From: Modicisalibacter radicis
Lineage (GTDB): Bacteria; Pseudomonadota; Gammaproteobacteria; Pseudomonadales; Halomonadaceae
Assembly (NCBI RefSeq): GCF_900961225.1
Contig: NZ_CAAHFN010000054.1
Location: 1-64,000, forward strand
Direction of reading: 5' to 3'
DNA length: 64,000 nt
The notes beneath the pieces were generated by a model. That model was given only the letters and a program-made list of their open reading frames with translations, ran no database searches and was not told the origin of the DNA. The position numbers and the translations under genes were made by a program. Each line of letters starts with the position of its first letter. Positions within the stretch are counted from its first letter, which is position 1. Below are positions 8,150 to 16,035 of the stretch, piece after piece.

Positions 8150-9283
8150 TCAGGATTTTTCCTCGAGCATCTTCTCGCGCTCGCGCCGTGCCTGCTCTTC
8201 CGCGTAGGTGGGGAAGTCCACGTAGCCGCGGGCATCGCCGCCGTAGAAGGTATTCGGATCGAAATCCGCCAGCGGCCAGCCGTTTTGCATGCGCTCCACC
8301 AGGTCCGGATTGGACGTGAACGGGCGGCCGAACACCGGCAGGTCGATGGTGCCCTCGTCGATCAGCTTTTGCGCCTCGGCCTGGTCCAGGTTGCCGGCAA
8401 GCAGCAGCGTGCCGTTGTAGGCGTCGCGGAACTGGCGCAGGTAATCGCGCGGCATCGGCGGCATGCCCTGGCCGCCCTGGTCGTGCAGGTGCACGTAGGC
8501 CAAGCCGCGCTTGTTGAATTCACGCGCCAGGTGGAGGTAGGTCTCGCCGTTGTCGTCGTACTCCGGCATGTCGAACAGCGTGCCGTGCGGCGAGAGACGC
8601 ACCCCGACCCGGCGCGCGCCGATCATCTTGCTGACCTCGTCGACCACTTCCAGCAGCAGCCGGCAGCGGTTTTCCCGCGAGCCGCCGTATTCGTCGTCGC
8701 GGTCGTTGACGCCGGGATTCAAGAACTGCTCGAACAGGTAGCCGTTGGCGCCATGGATCTCGACGCCGTCGAAGCCCACCTCGCGTGAATTGACCGCCGC
8801 CTGGGCGAAATCGCGCACGATATCCTTGACTTCCCGGGTTTCGAGCCGGCGGGGCCGGCTGGCCTTCAGCATGTCCGGCTTGCCGTCCTCGTTGTAGCCA
8901 AAGGCCATGCCGCCGGGCTCGTCGCTGGGGCCGACCGGCGAGGCGCCGGCAACCTGCACGGTAGTGTGCGAGACGCGCCCGACATGCCAGATCTGGGCGA
9001 AGAAGACGCCGCCGCGCTCATGCACCGCGCGGGTCGCCTTGGCCCAGCCGGCAAGCTGGTCGGGGCCGAAGATACCCGGGTTGTAGAGATACCCCTGCCC
9101 CTGGCGCGAGATCGGCGTGCCTTCGGAGATGATCAGCCCGGCACTGGCGCGCTGGCGATAGTAGAGCGCGCCCAGTTCCGTGGGGATGTCCTCCGGAGCG
9201 CGGGAGCGGGTCATAGGCGCCATGACGATGCGGTTGTTCAGGCGGGTGCCGGCAAGATCGAACGGTTCGAATAACGAAGCCAC
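8150..9283 (-). CDS. nemA: Old Yellow Enzyme family NADH:flavin oxidoreductase (NemA-like)
   Basis: A 377-residue FMN-dependent ene-reductase. Features are the N-terminal LFEPFDLAGTRLNNRIVMAP with TRSRA, the active-site pair HGANGYLFEQF, the QIWHVGR loop (substrate-binding His), GVRLSPHGT, and the phosphate-binding FGRPFTSNPDLVER. Such enzymes reduce activated alkenes, N-ethylmaleimide or nitro compounds. The GTG at 9283 follows AAAAGGAG by 8 bases and starts VASLFEPF. The longer reading frame upstream has no comparable site. It is divergent from a LysR gene 245 bases away, which may regulate it. Confidence 0.88.
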   Translation of the reverse strand: MASLFEPFDLAGTRLNNRIVMAPMTRSRAPEDIPTELGALYYRQRASAGLIISEGTPISRQGQGYLYNPGIFGPDQLAGWAKATRAVHERGGVFFAQIWHVGRVSHTTVQVAGASPVGPSDEPGGMAFGYNEDGKPDMLKASRPRRLETREVKDIVRDFAQAAVNSREVGFDGVEIHGANGYLFEQFLNPGVNDRDDEYGGSRENRCRLLLEVVDEVSKMIGARRVGVRLSPHGTLFDMPEYDDNGETYLHLAREFNKRGLAYVHLHDQGGQGMPPMPRDYLRQFRDAYNGTLLLAGNLDQAEAQKLIDEGTIDLPVFGRPFTSNPDLVERMQNGWPLADFDPNTFYGGDARGYVDFPTYAEEQARREREKMLEEKS

Positions 9284-9527
9284 GTCGTGAACTCCTTTTA
9301 GCGATGAGGTCAGGCCAAAACGAAAGCGAGCCATCGTGGCTCGCTGAGGTAGACCAAAGTCTAGGAAACGATTAGCCAGTTAACAATGAATCTTGCCAAA
9401 TGTTGCGATGCAGGGAAGCTATGGCCAGGAAAGCGATGACCCGAGCACAACCAGGCCAGCACTACTGGGCTTGAGCTATTGTTCTGGACAACGACATCCT
9501 CTCGACAGGCCATTTCCGGTGACACGA

Positions 9528-10433
9528 ATGACGCTCCTCAGAGATCAACGCCTGCGTATCTTCCATGCGGTGGCAACGTACAAGAGCTTTTCCAAGGCGG
9601 CGCAGCATCTCTGCTTGACGCAGCAGGCGGTCTCTTCCCAGGTCCGCTCGCTGGAGCAGGACGCCGGCTTGCGCTTGTTCACCCGCGGGCATCGAGTTAC
9701 CGAGCTGACGACCGCCGGTCAGGCGCTCTTCGCGCACGCCGACAGAATCCTGGCCCTGTACGCGGAGGCCAACGAGTCACTCGGTGACATCGCGCGTACC
9801 GCCCAGTCGACGCTGCGCATCTCGGCCACCAACTCCATCGCCAAATACACCCTGCCCCGGGCAATCAGCGATTTCCGGTCGCTTCATCCCGCCGTCCGTG
9901 TGGTGCTGGAGGTCGGCAACAGCGCAAACGCTGTGGAGCGGCTCATGAAGGGGTCAGTGGACATGGCCATCACCAGCGAAGGGCCCCCGGGGTTGGCGCG
10001 TTTCCATACGACACCGTTTTTCCGGGACGAGGTCCTGTTCGTCGCCTCGAAGAATCATCCATGGGCGCTAAAAAAACAGGTCACGATGCAGGATCTTCTG
10101 GAAACGCCCTTGATAATGCGTGAGGAAGGCTCCGCGACCCGCGCCCTACTCCAACGTCACCTATCGTCCGTGGGGTTATCTCTGGACTCGCTGAAGGTAG
10201 AGCTGGTCGTCGGCAGCCCCGAAGCGGCCAAGGAAGCGGCCGAAATAGGTGTTGGCGTAGCCGTAATCTCCATGCTCTGTGCCCGTTCGACACTTCAGGC
10301 GGACAAGCTGGTTTCCAGGCAGATCGAGCAACTCCCTATCGTCAGGGATTTCTATATCGCACGGCATGAGCGTGGAACACCGTCGCCAATCGCGGCCGAG
10401 TTCATCGCAGCCGCCAGGCAATCGGCGGCCTGA
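9528..10433 (+). CDS. LysR-family transcriptional regulator
   Basis: A 301-residue regulator. The N-terminal winged helix reads QRLRIFHAVATYKSFSKAAQ and LTQQAVSSQVRSLEQ, typical of LysR proteins, followed by the periplasmic-binding-like effector domain (LRISATNSIAKYTLP, DMAITSEGPPG). The ATG at 9528 puts the helix at residue 5-10, as usual; the upstream extension lacks homology. It is of the CysB/Cbl-like sub-type in length. It lies between a divergent ene-reductase and a downstream TauE-like exporter, and could control either. The effector is unknown. Confidence 0.9.
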   Translation: MTLLRDQRLRIFHAVATYKSFSKAAQHLCLTQQAVSSQVRSLEQDAGLRLFTRGHRVTELTTAGQALFAHADRILALYAEANESLGDIARTAQSTLRISATNSIAKYTLPRAISDFRSLHPAVRVVLEVGNSANAVERLMKGSVDMAITSEGPPGLARFHTTPFFRDEVLFVASKNHPWALKKQVTMQDLLETPLIMREEGSATRALLQRHLSSVGLSLDSLKVELVVGSPEAAKEAAEIGVGVAVISMLCARSTLQADKLVSRQIEQLPIVRDFYIARHERGTPSPIAAEFIAAARQSAA

Positions 10434-10569
10434 GCGAGACCGGCCACAAGCGATTCTTGCATTATCGACACTATTTCTTGTTGGCGCTGCAGCGCCGGAC
10501 GGGGCAGTCTCGGAGCGCGTCGGTTGCGGTTTTCCGAGTTGCCCGACGGCGTTGAACGGCGGATCGACC

Positions 10570-11343
10570 TTGGCACACCCTCTCTTTCTGACATCAGGCA
10601 ATATCGGCATCGCACAGTATCTCGGCGTGGCGGCGATCGCCTTCGCGGCGTCGGTGCTCGGAGGTATAAGCGGCTACGGCACCGGGCTGCTGCTGCCACC
10701 GGTGCTCATCCCGCTGATCGGCGCCGAGGCCGTGGTCCCCGTCGTCAGCCTCTCGGCGCTGCTCACCAATGCCAGCCGGGTGTGGGCCTTTCGTGCCCGG
10801 TTCGACAGGGAGAAGGCGGTACTGGTCATCCTTTTTGCACTGCCCTTCTGCCTGCTGGGCGCCTACGGCTACACCCGGCTCTCCGGACCCAGCGTCAGTA
10901 TCGTCCTGGGTTTGATGCTGATTCTGATCGTGCCGTTGAGACCGCTGCTGATCCGCAGGCGGGGTTATCTGGGCAGGCCGGGGCTCTCCTTGGGCGCGGC
11001 CGGCTACGGGCTGCTGATGGGCGGTACCTCGGGGTCCGGTGTCGTGCTGATATCCCTGCTGCTGTCGGTCGGGCTGGCCGGGGCCAGCGTCATCGCCACC
11101 GATGCCGGGATTTCCCTGGTGCTGGGTATCGCCAAGGTCGCTCTGTTTCAGGCGTCGGGCGCGCTTGCCCCCTCGCTCTGGGCGATGGCGTTGCTGATCG
11201 GTATATGCGCCATTCCGGGCACCTTCCTCGCCAAGCGGTTGACGCGACATCTGCCCGCGCGGTCGCACTCCCGGATTCTGGATGGCGTGGTGATCCTGGG
11301 CGGGGTGCTGTTGGTGATCGAGGGGCTCAGGGCGGTGCCATGA
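10570..11343 (+). CDS. TauE/SafE (TSUP) family inner-membrane exporter
   Basis: A 257-residue membrane protein with about eight hydrophobic segments and the TSUP glycine-rich repeat at both halves: SVLGGISGYGTGLLLPPVLI and LLMGGTSGSGVVLISLLL. The family moves sulfite, sulfoacetate or other organic anions. No ATG fits. TTG at 10570 is the best start, but its ribosome site is poor. It lies 136 bases after the LysR gene on the same strand and may be its target. Substrate cannot be deduced. Confidence 0.8.
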   Translation: MAHPLFLTSGNIGIAQYLGVAAIAFAASVLGGISGYGTGLLLPPVLIPLIGAEAVVPVVSLSALLTNASRVWAFRARFDREKAVLVILFALPFCLLGAYGYTRLSGPSVSIVLGLMLILIVPLRPLLIRRRGYLGRPGLSLGAAGYGLLMGGTSGSGVVLISLLLSVGLAGASVIATDAGISLVLGIAKVALFQASGALAPSLWAMALLIGICAIPGTFLAKRLTRHLPARSHSRILDGVVILGGVLLVIEGLRAVP

Positions 11344-11351
11344 AGCCGTAG

Positions 11352-12143
11352 CTAGCCGTCGAATCCGTAGAACCGGCGTGGCGTCTCGCTCATGACCGTG
11401 GCCAGGTCGGCGGCGGGAATCCAGCGCTCGGCATCGTCCAGGGCCTTCTCGAAGCTGTAGAGATGCTCGTGCTCCGTCCAGGGCCAGTCGCTGCCCCACA
11501 TCAGCCGGTGCGGCCCCAGTTCTTCAAGCAGTCTCTTGCTCACTTCGACGAGGCCGTCGCTGCGGCTGCGATAAGGCGCGGAGCACTTGACCCAGTAGCG
11601 CTTGTCATCGCCCCCGGCGCACAGGCGATCGATGACGGGGTCCCGCCAGGCGTTGGCCTGGGGGCGGCCGAAATGGTCGATCACCAGCGCCAGCTCGCGC
11701 GCGTCCAGTAGATCGAGTATCGCCAGCAGGCCTTCGCCCTCCGCCTGGATCTCCACGTGCCAGCCGCGCGACTCGAGCCGCGAGAACAGCGCGCTCCATT
11801 CCGGCGAGCGAAGCTCATCCACACTGCGCCCGATCCAGTTGAGGCGCGTCCCCCCGATCCCCAGCGACGTCATCGCCTCGAGGGTCGCATCCGTGACGCT
11901 GGGGTCGAGGACCGCCACGCCTCTCAGCCGCCCGGGCTGCTGCCGCAGGCAGTCCATGAGGTAGTCGTTGTGGGTACCGAGGAAGCTGGGCTGGACCAGC
12001 ACGCCCTTTTCGACCCCGAAGCGGTCCAGCAAGCCGAGATAGCGCGCCAGTGGCGCCTCGTAGCTGGGGCGATGCCGCGGATTCCTTGCCACCCGGCACT
12101 GGTGGGTGAACACATGGGCATGGGTATCGACGATTCTAGACAT
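11352..12143 (-). CDS. Amidohydrolase-2 family metal-dependent hydrolase
   Basis: A 263-residue TIM-barrel amidohydrolase. It opens with IVDTHAHVF (HxH metal motif) and has LVIDHFGRP in the middle and MWGSDWPWTE (catalytic Asp) near the end. This set is shared with 2-pyrone-4,6-dicarboxylate lactonases and related lactone hydrolases. It is divergent from the GntR gene that precedes the TRAP transporter, so it likely hydrolyses the imported compound or its lactone. The exact substrate is inference only. Confidence 0.85.
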   Translation of the reverse strand: MSRIVDTHAHVFTHQCRVARNPRHRPSYEAPLARYLGLLDRFGVEKGVLVQPSFLGTHNDYLMDCLRQQPGRLRGVAVLDPSVTDATLEAMTSLGIGGTRLNWIGRSVDELRSPEWSALFSRLESRGWHVEIQAEGEGLLAILDLLDARELALVIDHFGRPQANAWRDPVIDRLCAGGDDKRYWVKCSAPYRSRSDGLVEVSKRLLEELGPHRLMWGSDWPWTEHEHLYSFEKALDDAERWIPAADLATVMSETPRRFYGFDG

Positions 12144-12193
12144 TGGTCTAATCCGGGTTGTGCACGGGGATCAAGAGTGTCATACATATCTAC

Positions 12194-12213
12194 ACTTATA
12201 TAAGACCATAAGT
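12194..12213. promoter_or_regulatory. Candidate GntR operator in divergent promoter
   Basis: The 82-base gap between the amidohydrolase and gntR holds ACTTAT-N8-ATAAGT, overlapping the perfect palindrome CTTATATAAG (12195-12204). This is the only symmetric AT-rich element there and would suit autoregulation and control of both transcripts. Confidence 0.45.
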
Positions 12214-12225
12214 ACATTAGAGCAC

Positions 12226-12969
12226 ATGCCAATGCAAGCCGACTCCCAGCAAGACGAGATGCGCAGCCCGCGCTATTACCGGATCTACCAGGCCCTGCTG
12301 AGCGAGATCCAGCAAGGCAGCCTCAAGCCGGGCGACTTACTGCCCTCCGAGATGAGCCTCTCGCAATCGCATGGCGTTGCGCCGGGCACGGCCCGCAAGG
12401 CGATCGACATGCTGGTCGATCGCGGCTGGGTGGAGCGCCAGCATGGCCGTGGCACTTTCGTGCGGCGGGCGGATTTCAGCCACTCGCTCGCCCGGTTCTT
12501 CCGCCTGACGGACCGCGAAGGCGTGCAACTGCACCCCCAGAGCGAGCTGCTCGGGATTCGCGAGCTGCCGGCGACGGCCGATATCGCGCGTCACCTCGAA
12601 GTGGCGGAGCACAGCCCGCTGATCGAGATCGAGCGGGTGCGGCGTGTCGACGCGCTGGCGCTGCTGCACGAGGTGATCTACCTGCCGGGTGCACGTTTTT
12701 CCCCTCTGCTGAGCCTGCCCACCGAGGAGTGGGGAGACCTGCTCTACCCCCTCTACGAGCGGGTCTGTGCCGAGGTCGTCTTTCGCGCCACCGACACCCT
12801 CTGCGCCGGCCCCGCCCCGGAGGGCCCGGCCCATCACCTGGGGCTGGAGCCCGGCACGCAGGTCATCGAGATCACGCGTCTGGCCAGAGGCTACGACGAA
12901 AAGCCGCTGGAGTGGCGGCTGAGCCGCGGCCGACTCGACTTGTTCCACTACAGCTTCGACATCCGCTAG
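12226..12969 (+). CDS. GntR/HutC-family transcriptional regulator
   Basis: A 247-residue regulator with an N-terminal GntR winged helix (YYRIYQALLSEIQQGSLKPG, LLPSEMSLSQSHGVAPGTARKAI) and a C-terminal UTRA ligand domain (ELLGIRELPATADIARHLEV to LEWRLSRGRLDLFHYSF). It is divergent from the amidohydrolase and directly precedes the TRAP operon. It therefore likely represses uptake and catabolism until the substrate binds the UTRA domain. An alternative ATG lies two codons later. Confidence 0.9.
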   Translation: MPMQADSQQDEMRSPRYYRIYQALLSEIQQGSLKPGDLLPSEMSLSQSHGVAPGTARKAIDMLVDRGWVERQHGRGTFVRRADFSHSLARFFRLTDREGVQLHPQSELLGIRELPATADIARHLEVAEHSPLIEIERVRRVDALALLHEVIYLPGARFSPLLSLPTEEWGDLLYPLYERVCAEVVFRATDTLCAGPAPEGPAHHLGLEPGTQVIEITRLARGYDEKPLEWRLSRGRLDLFHYSFDIR

Positions 12970-13019
12970 GCGATGGCGTCATCGCCCTCTCCCCAACCGA
13001 CTCCCCAAGGAGCCACATC

Positions 13020-14006
13020 ATGATCAACAACAAGACCGTTTCGCTGTCCGGCCTCGCAGGCATGGGGCTGCTCGCCCTGAGCGTGCATGCCCAGGCCGCG
13101 CAGGAGGTCCGCATCGCCACCCACGTGTCGGCCGCATCGCCCCTGGCCAAGCAGGTGGAAATGTTCGCCGACCGCATCGAGGAGCGCCTCCCCGGGGAGT
13201 TCACCTTCGAGTTCTATCCCAACGGGCAGCTCGGCAAGGAATCGGCGCTCATCGACCAACTCCAGCTCGACACCATCGAGATGGCCAATGTCGCCTCCGG
13301 CGTATTGAAGGTGGACGACAAGCTCGGCTTCTTCGACCTTCCGTGGCTGTTCGAAGACCGCGAGAACGTCCAGCGCGCCATGGCCGCCGGGCTGGAGGAA
13401 GACCTGGTCGACACCGTCGAGGACAACATGAGCGCCAAGGTGGTCGGCGTCTACGAGAACGGCTTTCGCCACATCATCAACTCCAGCCACCCCATCGAGA
13501 AGCCCGCCGATCTGGATGGCATGAAGATCCGCATCTCGGGCGGCGACTTCCGCCAGCAGATCTTCGCCTCGCTGGGGGCCGTACCGGCCAAGATCTCCTG
13601 GGGCGAAACCTTCACCGCCATGCAGACGGGCGTGGTGGACGGCGCCGAAGCCGCGACCTACGGCTTCTATGGCCAGAAGATGTACGAGGTACAGGACTAC
13701 CTGTCACTGACCCGTCACGTCTACACGCCGTCGTTCCTGCTGGCTTCCCCGGGATTCTGGGACTCGCTCACCGACGAGCAGCAGGCCGTCTTCAGCGAGG
13801 TCGCCGAGGAGATGCGCGACGATGCCTACGCCCAGGCCGCCGAGATCGAGCAGTCGTACCTCGATACCATGCGCGATTCCCTGGAAGTCAACGATGTCGA
13901 CCCGGCGCCGTTCCGCGACAAGGTCGAAGCCGTCTACGAGAACTACGTGGACGAGTATGGCGATGACTGGCTCGAGCTCGTGCGCCAGACCGCTGAATCG
14001 ACATAA
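13020..14006 (+). CDS. dctP: TRAP transporter periplasmic solute-binding protein
   Basis: A 328-residue DctP-family protein. A Sec signal peptide (MINNKTVSLSG, hydrophobic core, cleavage near VHAQA-AQ) precedes the mature domain EVRIATHVSAASPLAKQVEM. The family marker GLKIRI-like DLDGMKIRISGGDF lies in the ligand region, and the conserved GVVDGAE motif follows. ATG at 13020 follows AAGGAG by 6 bases. It captures an organic acid in the periplasm for the DctQM pair encoded next. The gene lies 50 bases after the GntR gene. Confidence 0.95.
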   Translation: MINNKTVSLSGLAGMGLLALSVHAQAAQEVRIATHVSAASPLAKQVEMFADRIEERLPGEFTFEFYPNGQLGKESALIDQLQLDTIEMANVASGVLKVDDKLGFFDLPWLFEDRENVQRAMAAGLEEDLVDTVEDNMSAKVVGVYENGFRHIINSSHPIEKPADLDGMKIRISGGDFRQQIFASLGAVPAKISWGETFTAMQTGVVDGAEAATYGFYGQKMYEVQDYLSLTRHVYTPSFLLASPGFWDSLTDEQQAVFSEVAEEMRDDAYAQAAEIEQSYLDTMRDSLEVNDVDPAPFRDKVEAVYENYVDEYGDDWLELVRQTAEST

Positions 14007-14023
14007 CCGCTGGAGTCGAAACG

Positions 14024-14479
14024 ATGCTGAGATATCTGGATCGTTTGGTCGAGACCATCGTGGGGGCCCTGGTGGCCCTCACTACCATCGCTGTCTGCTT
14101 GAACGTCTTTTACCGCTATGTACTCGGCTCGGGCCTGGTATGGGCCGATGAAGTGCCGGGCTTTCTGCTGGTATGGATCGCCTTCCTGGGCGCCTATCTC
14201 GCGGCCAGGCAGGAGGGCCACATCGCCTTCGACATGCTGGTCGAGTCCTTTCCGCCGCTGCTTCGAGGGAGCATCCAGGTCATCGGCGAGCTGGCGGTCA
14301 TCGGGTTCTTCGTGCTGCTCGGCCTGAAATCGTGGCAGATGATCGACCGTGTCGGCGGACGCTCCATAGAGACGCTGCCCATCGCGCAGGGCGTGTTCAT
14401 GAGCGTGCTGCCCCTTGCCAGCGCCCTGATGGTGGTGGCCCTGGGCGCTCGACTCATTCAACGTTGGAGGAATGCCTGA
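14024..14479 (+). CDS. dctQ: TRAP transporter small membrane subunit
   Basis: A 151-residue DctQ protein with four predicted membrane helices and the family segments RYVLGSGLVWADEVPGFLLV and the second-helix GAYLAARQEGHIAFD. It forms the membrane complex with DctM. The ATG follows GGAGTCGAAACG. Its TGA overlaps the DctM ATG (TGATG), indicating translational coupling. Confidence 0.93.
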   Translation: MLRYLDRLVETIVGALVALTTIAVCLNVFYRYVLGSGLVWADEVPGFLLVWIAFLGAYLAARQEGHIAFDMLVESFPPLLRGSIQVIGELAVIGFFVLLGLKSWQMIDRVGGRSIETLPIAQGVFMSVLPLASALMVVALGARLIQRWRNA

Positions 14480-15738
14480 TGGCCTGGGGCGTAGTCGCAA
14501 TACTGTTCGGCATTATCCTGCTGGGGGTTCCGGTGGGGTTTGCCCTGATGATTACCGCCGCGGTCTCGATGTGGATCGCGGACATCAACCTGCTGATGAT
14601 TCCCGTGCAGATCTTCTCGGGGACCAACTCGCTGGTGCTGCTGGCGATCCCGCTATTCATCCTCATGGGCGAGCTGATGAGCGCGACCAGCATCGCCCAG
14701 CGCCTGATCGACCTGGCGGCATCCCTGGTGGGCTGGATGCGCGGTGGCCTGAGCCATATCAACGTCATGACCTCGATGTTCATGGCAGAGATGAGTGGCT
14801 CCGCGGTGGCCGATGCGGCCGTGATGTCGAAGATCTTCGTGCCCCAGATGGAGAAGCGCGGCTATCCCAAGGGGTTCGCCGCGTCCATTACCGCCGTCTC
14901 GGCGACGCTGGGCATCATCATTCCGCCGTCGATCCCCATGGTGCTGTACGGGGTGACCACCAACACCTCGATTCGCGATCTGTTCATCGCCGGTATCGTG
15001 CCGGGGCTGCTGCTGGCCGCCGCGTTCATGGTGACCTCATGGCTGTTCGCCCGCCGCGAACAACACCCCCGCGAGGGCAGCTTCGAGATCAAGGCCCTGG
15101 GTACCGCCTTCAAGCGGGCGCTGATCCCCCTGGCCATCCCGGTGATCGTCGTCGGCGGCCTGATCGCCGGCATCTATACCCCCACCGAGGCCGCCGGAAT
15201 CGGGGTCATGATCGCCCTGCTGTTCGGCCTTTTCGTGACGCGCGACCTGGACTACCGGATCATCTGGTCGCTGATGGTGACCTCGGGTCGACAGACCGCC
15301 GTGGTGATGATGATCGTCGCGGGCTCCGCCATCCTGGGCCAGTATCTCGCCAACGAGCAGTTGCCCCAGCAGATCGCCAGCGCCCTGGGCGGCATCACCG
15401 ACAGTTACATCCTCAACCTGCTGATCATCAACGTCTTCGTGTTGCTGCTGGGCATGTTCCTGCATGCCAGCGCGGCGATCATCGTGGTCGTGCCCTTGCT
15501 GCTCCCCATGGCGACCGACCTGGGGATCGACCCGGTGCACTTCGGGGTCATCGTCTGCCTCAACCTGGGTATCGGGCAACAGACGCCGCCCGTGGCCAGC
15601 GTGCTGCTTACCGTCTGCTCGACCACGGGCATGAAGATCGAGCAGGTCATGGGCTACTGCAAGTGGTTCCTGCTGGCGATGTTCGCCGTTCTATTGTTCG
15701 TCACCTTCACGCCGATGACGGCGCTGTGGTTCCGCTGA
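14479..15738 (+). CDS. dctM: TRAP transporter large permease subunit
   Basis: A 419-residue DctM permease with about twelve hydrophobic segments. Family motifs include IPLFILMGELMS in the first part, AEMSGSAVADAAVMSKI, GIIIPPSIPMVLYG and GIYTPTEAAGIG. The second half has LGMFLHASAAIIVVVPLL and NLGIGQQTPPVASVL. It drives sodium-coupled uptake of the solute bound by DctP. Start overlaps dctQ, with GGAGG 8 bases before. Last gene of the operon; a repeat-rich gap follows. Confidence 0.95.
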   Translation: MAWGVVAILFGIILLGVPVGFALMITAAVSMWIADINLLMIPVQIFSGTNSLVLLAIPLFILMGELMSATSIAQRLIDLAASLVGWMRGGLSHINVMTSMFMAEMSGSAVADAAVMSKIFVPQMEKRGYPKGFAASITAVSATLGIIIPPSIPMVLYGVTTNTSIRDLFIAGIVPGLLLAAAFMVTSWLFARREQHPREGSFEIKALGTAFKRALIPLAIPVIVVGGLIAGIYTPTEAAGIGVMIALLFGLFVTRDLDYRIIWSLMVTSGRQTAVVMMIVAGSAILGQYLANEQLPQQIASALGGITDSYILNLLIINVFVLLLGMFLHASAAIIVVVPLLLPMATDLGIDPVHFGVIVCLNLGIGQQTPPVASVLLTVCSTTGMKIEQVMGYCKWFLLAMFAVLLFVTFTPMTALWFR

Positions 15739-15782
15739 AGCCTCCCTACCAGGCCACCCTGACGCCTACGATGCTGACCGGG

Positions 15783-15896
15783 TGGCCCATTTATCGCGAA
15801 TGAATTCGCTCCCCCAGATGCCCACCTGAAGGTGGCCTTGGCGGGAGCGGGTTCTTGTGAGAGGCGTATTGGGAGAAAGGCATTCCCGATGGCAGC
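15783..15896. repeat. REP-like intergenic repeat, copy 2
   Basis: GGCCCATTTATCGCGAATGA followed by ATTCGCTCCC, and later AAGGCATTCCCGATGGCAGC, repeat the blocks seen at 8006-8071 in the opposite order. GCTCCC near 15808 and GGGAGC near 15845 can pair into a hairpin. It lies between dctM and the heptamer array. Confidence 0.6.
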
Positions 15897-15901
15897 GACG
15901 C

Positions 15902-15985
15902 CGTAGCCCGTAGCCCGTAGCCCGTAGCCCGTAGCCCGTAGCCCGTAGCCCGTAGCCCGTAGCCCGTAGCCCGTAGCCCGTAGCC
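15902..15985. repeat. Perfect heptanucleotide array, 12 x CGTAGCC
   Basis: Twelve exact tandem copies of CGTAGCC fill 84 bases and end 50 bases before the xseA start codon. No mismatch was seen. The unit differs by one base from the dominant unit of the array at 29521-29667. Perfect copies suggest recent expansion and length polymorphism between strains. Confidence 0.95.
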
Positions 15986-16035
15986 AAGATGCTAGACTGC
16001 CCCTTCCCGACCCTGCCCGACCTGCGAGGCCCGCG

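Noticed and set aside
15766-15985. Protein repeats encoded by the heptamer arrays (for example RATGYGL)
   Set aside because: A 7-base unit leaves open frames on both strands by construction, and no start site or flanking domain is present.
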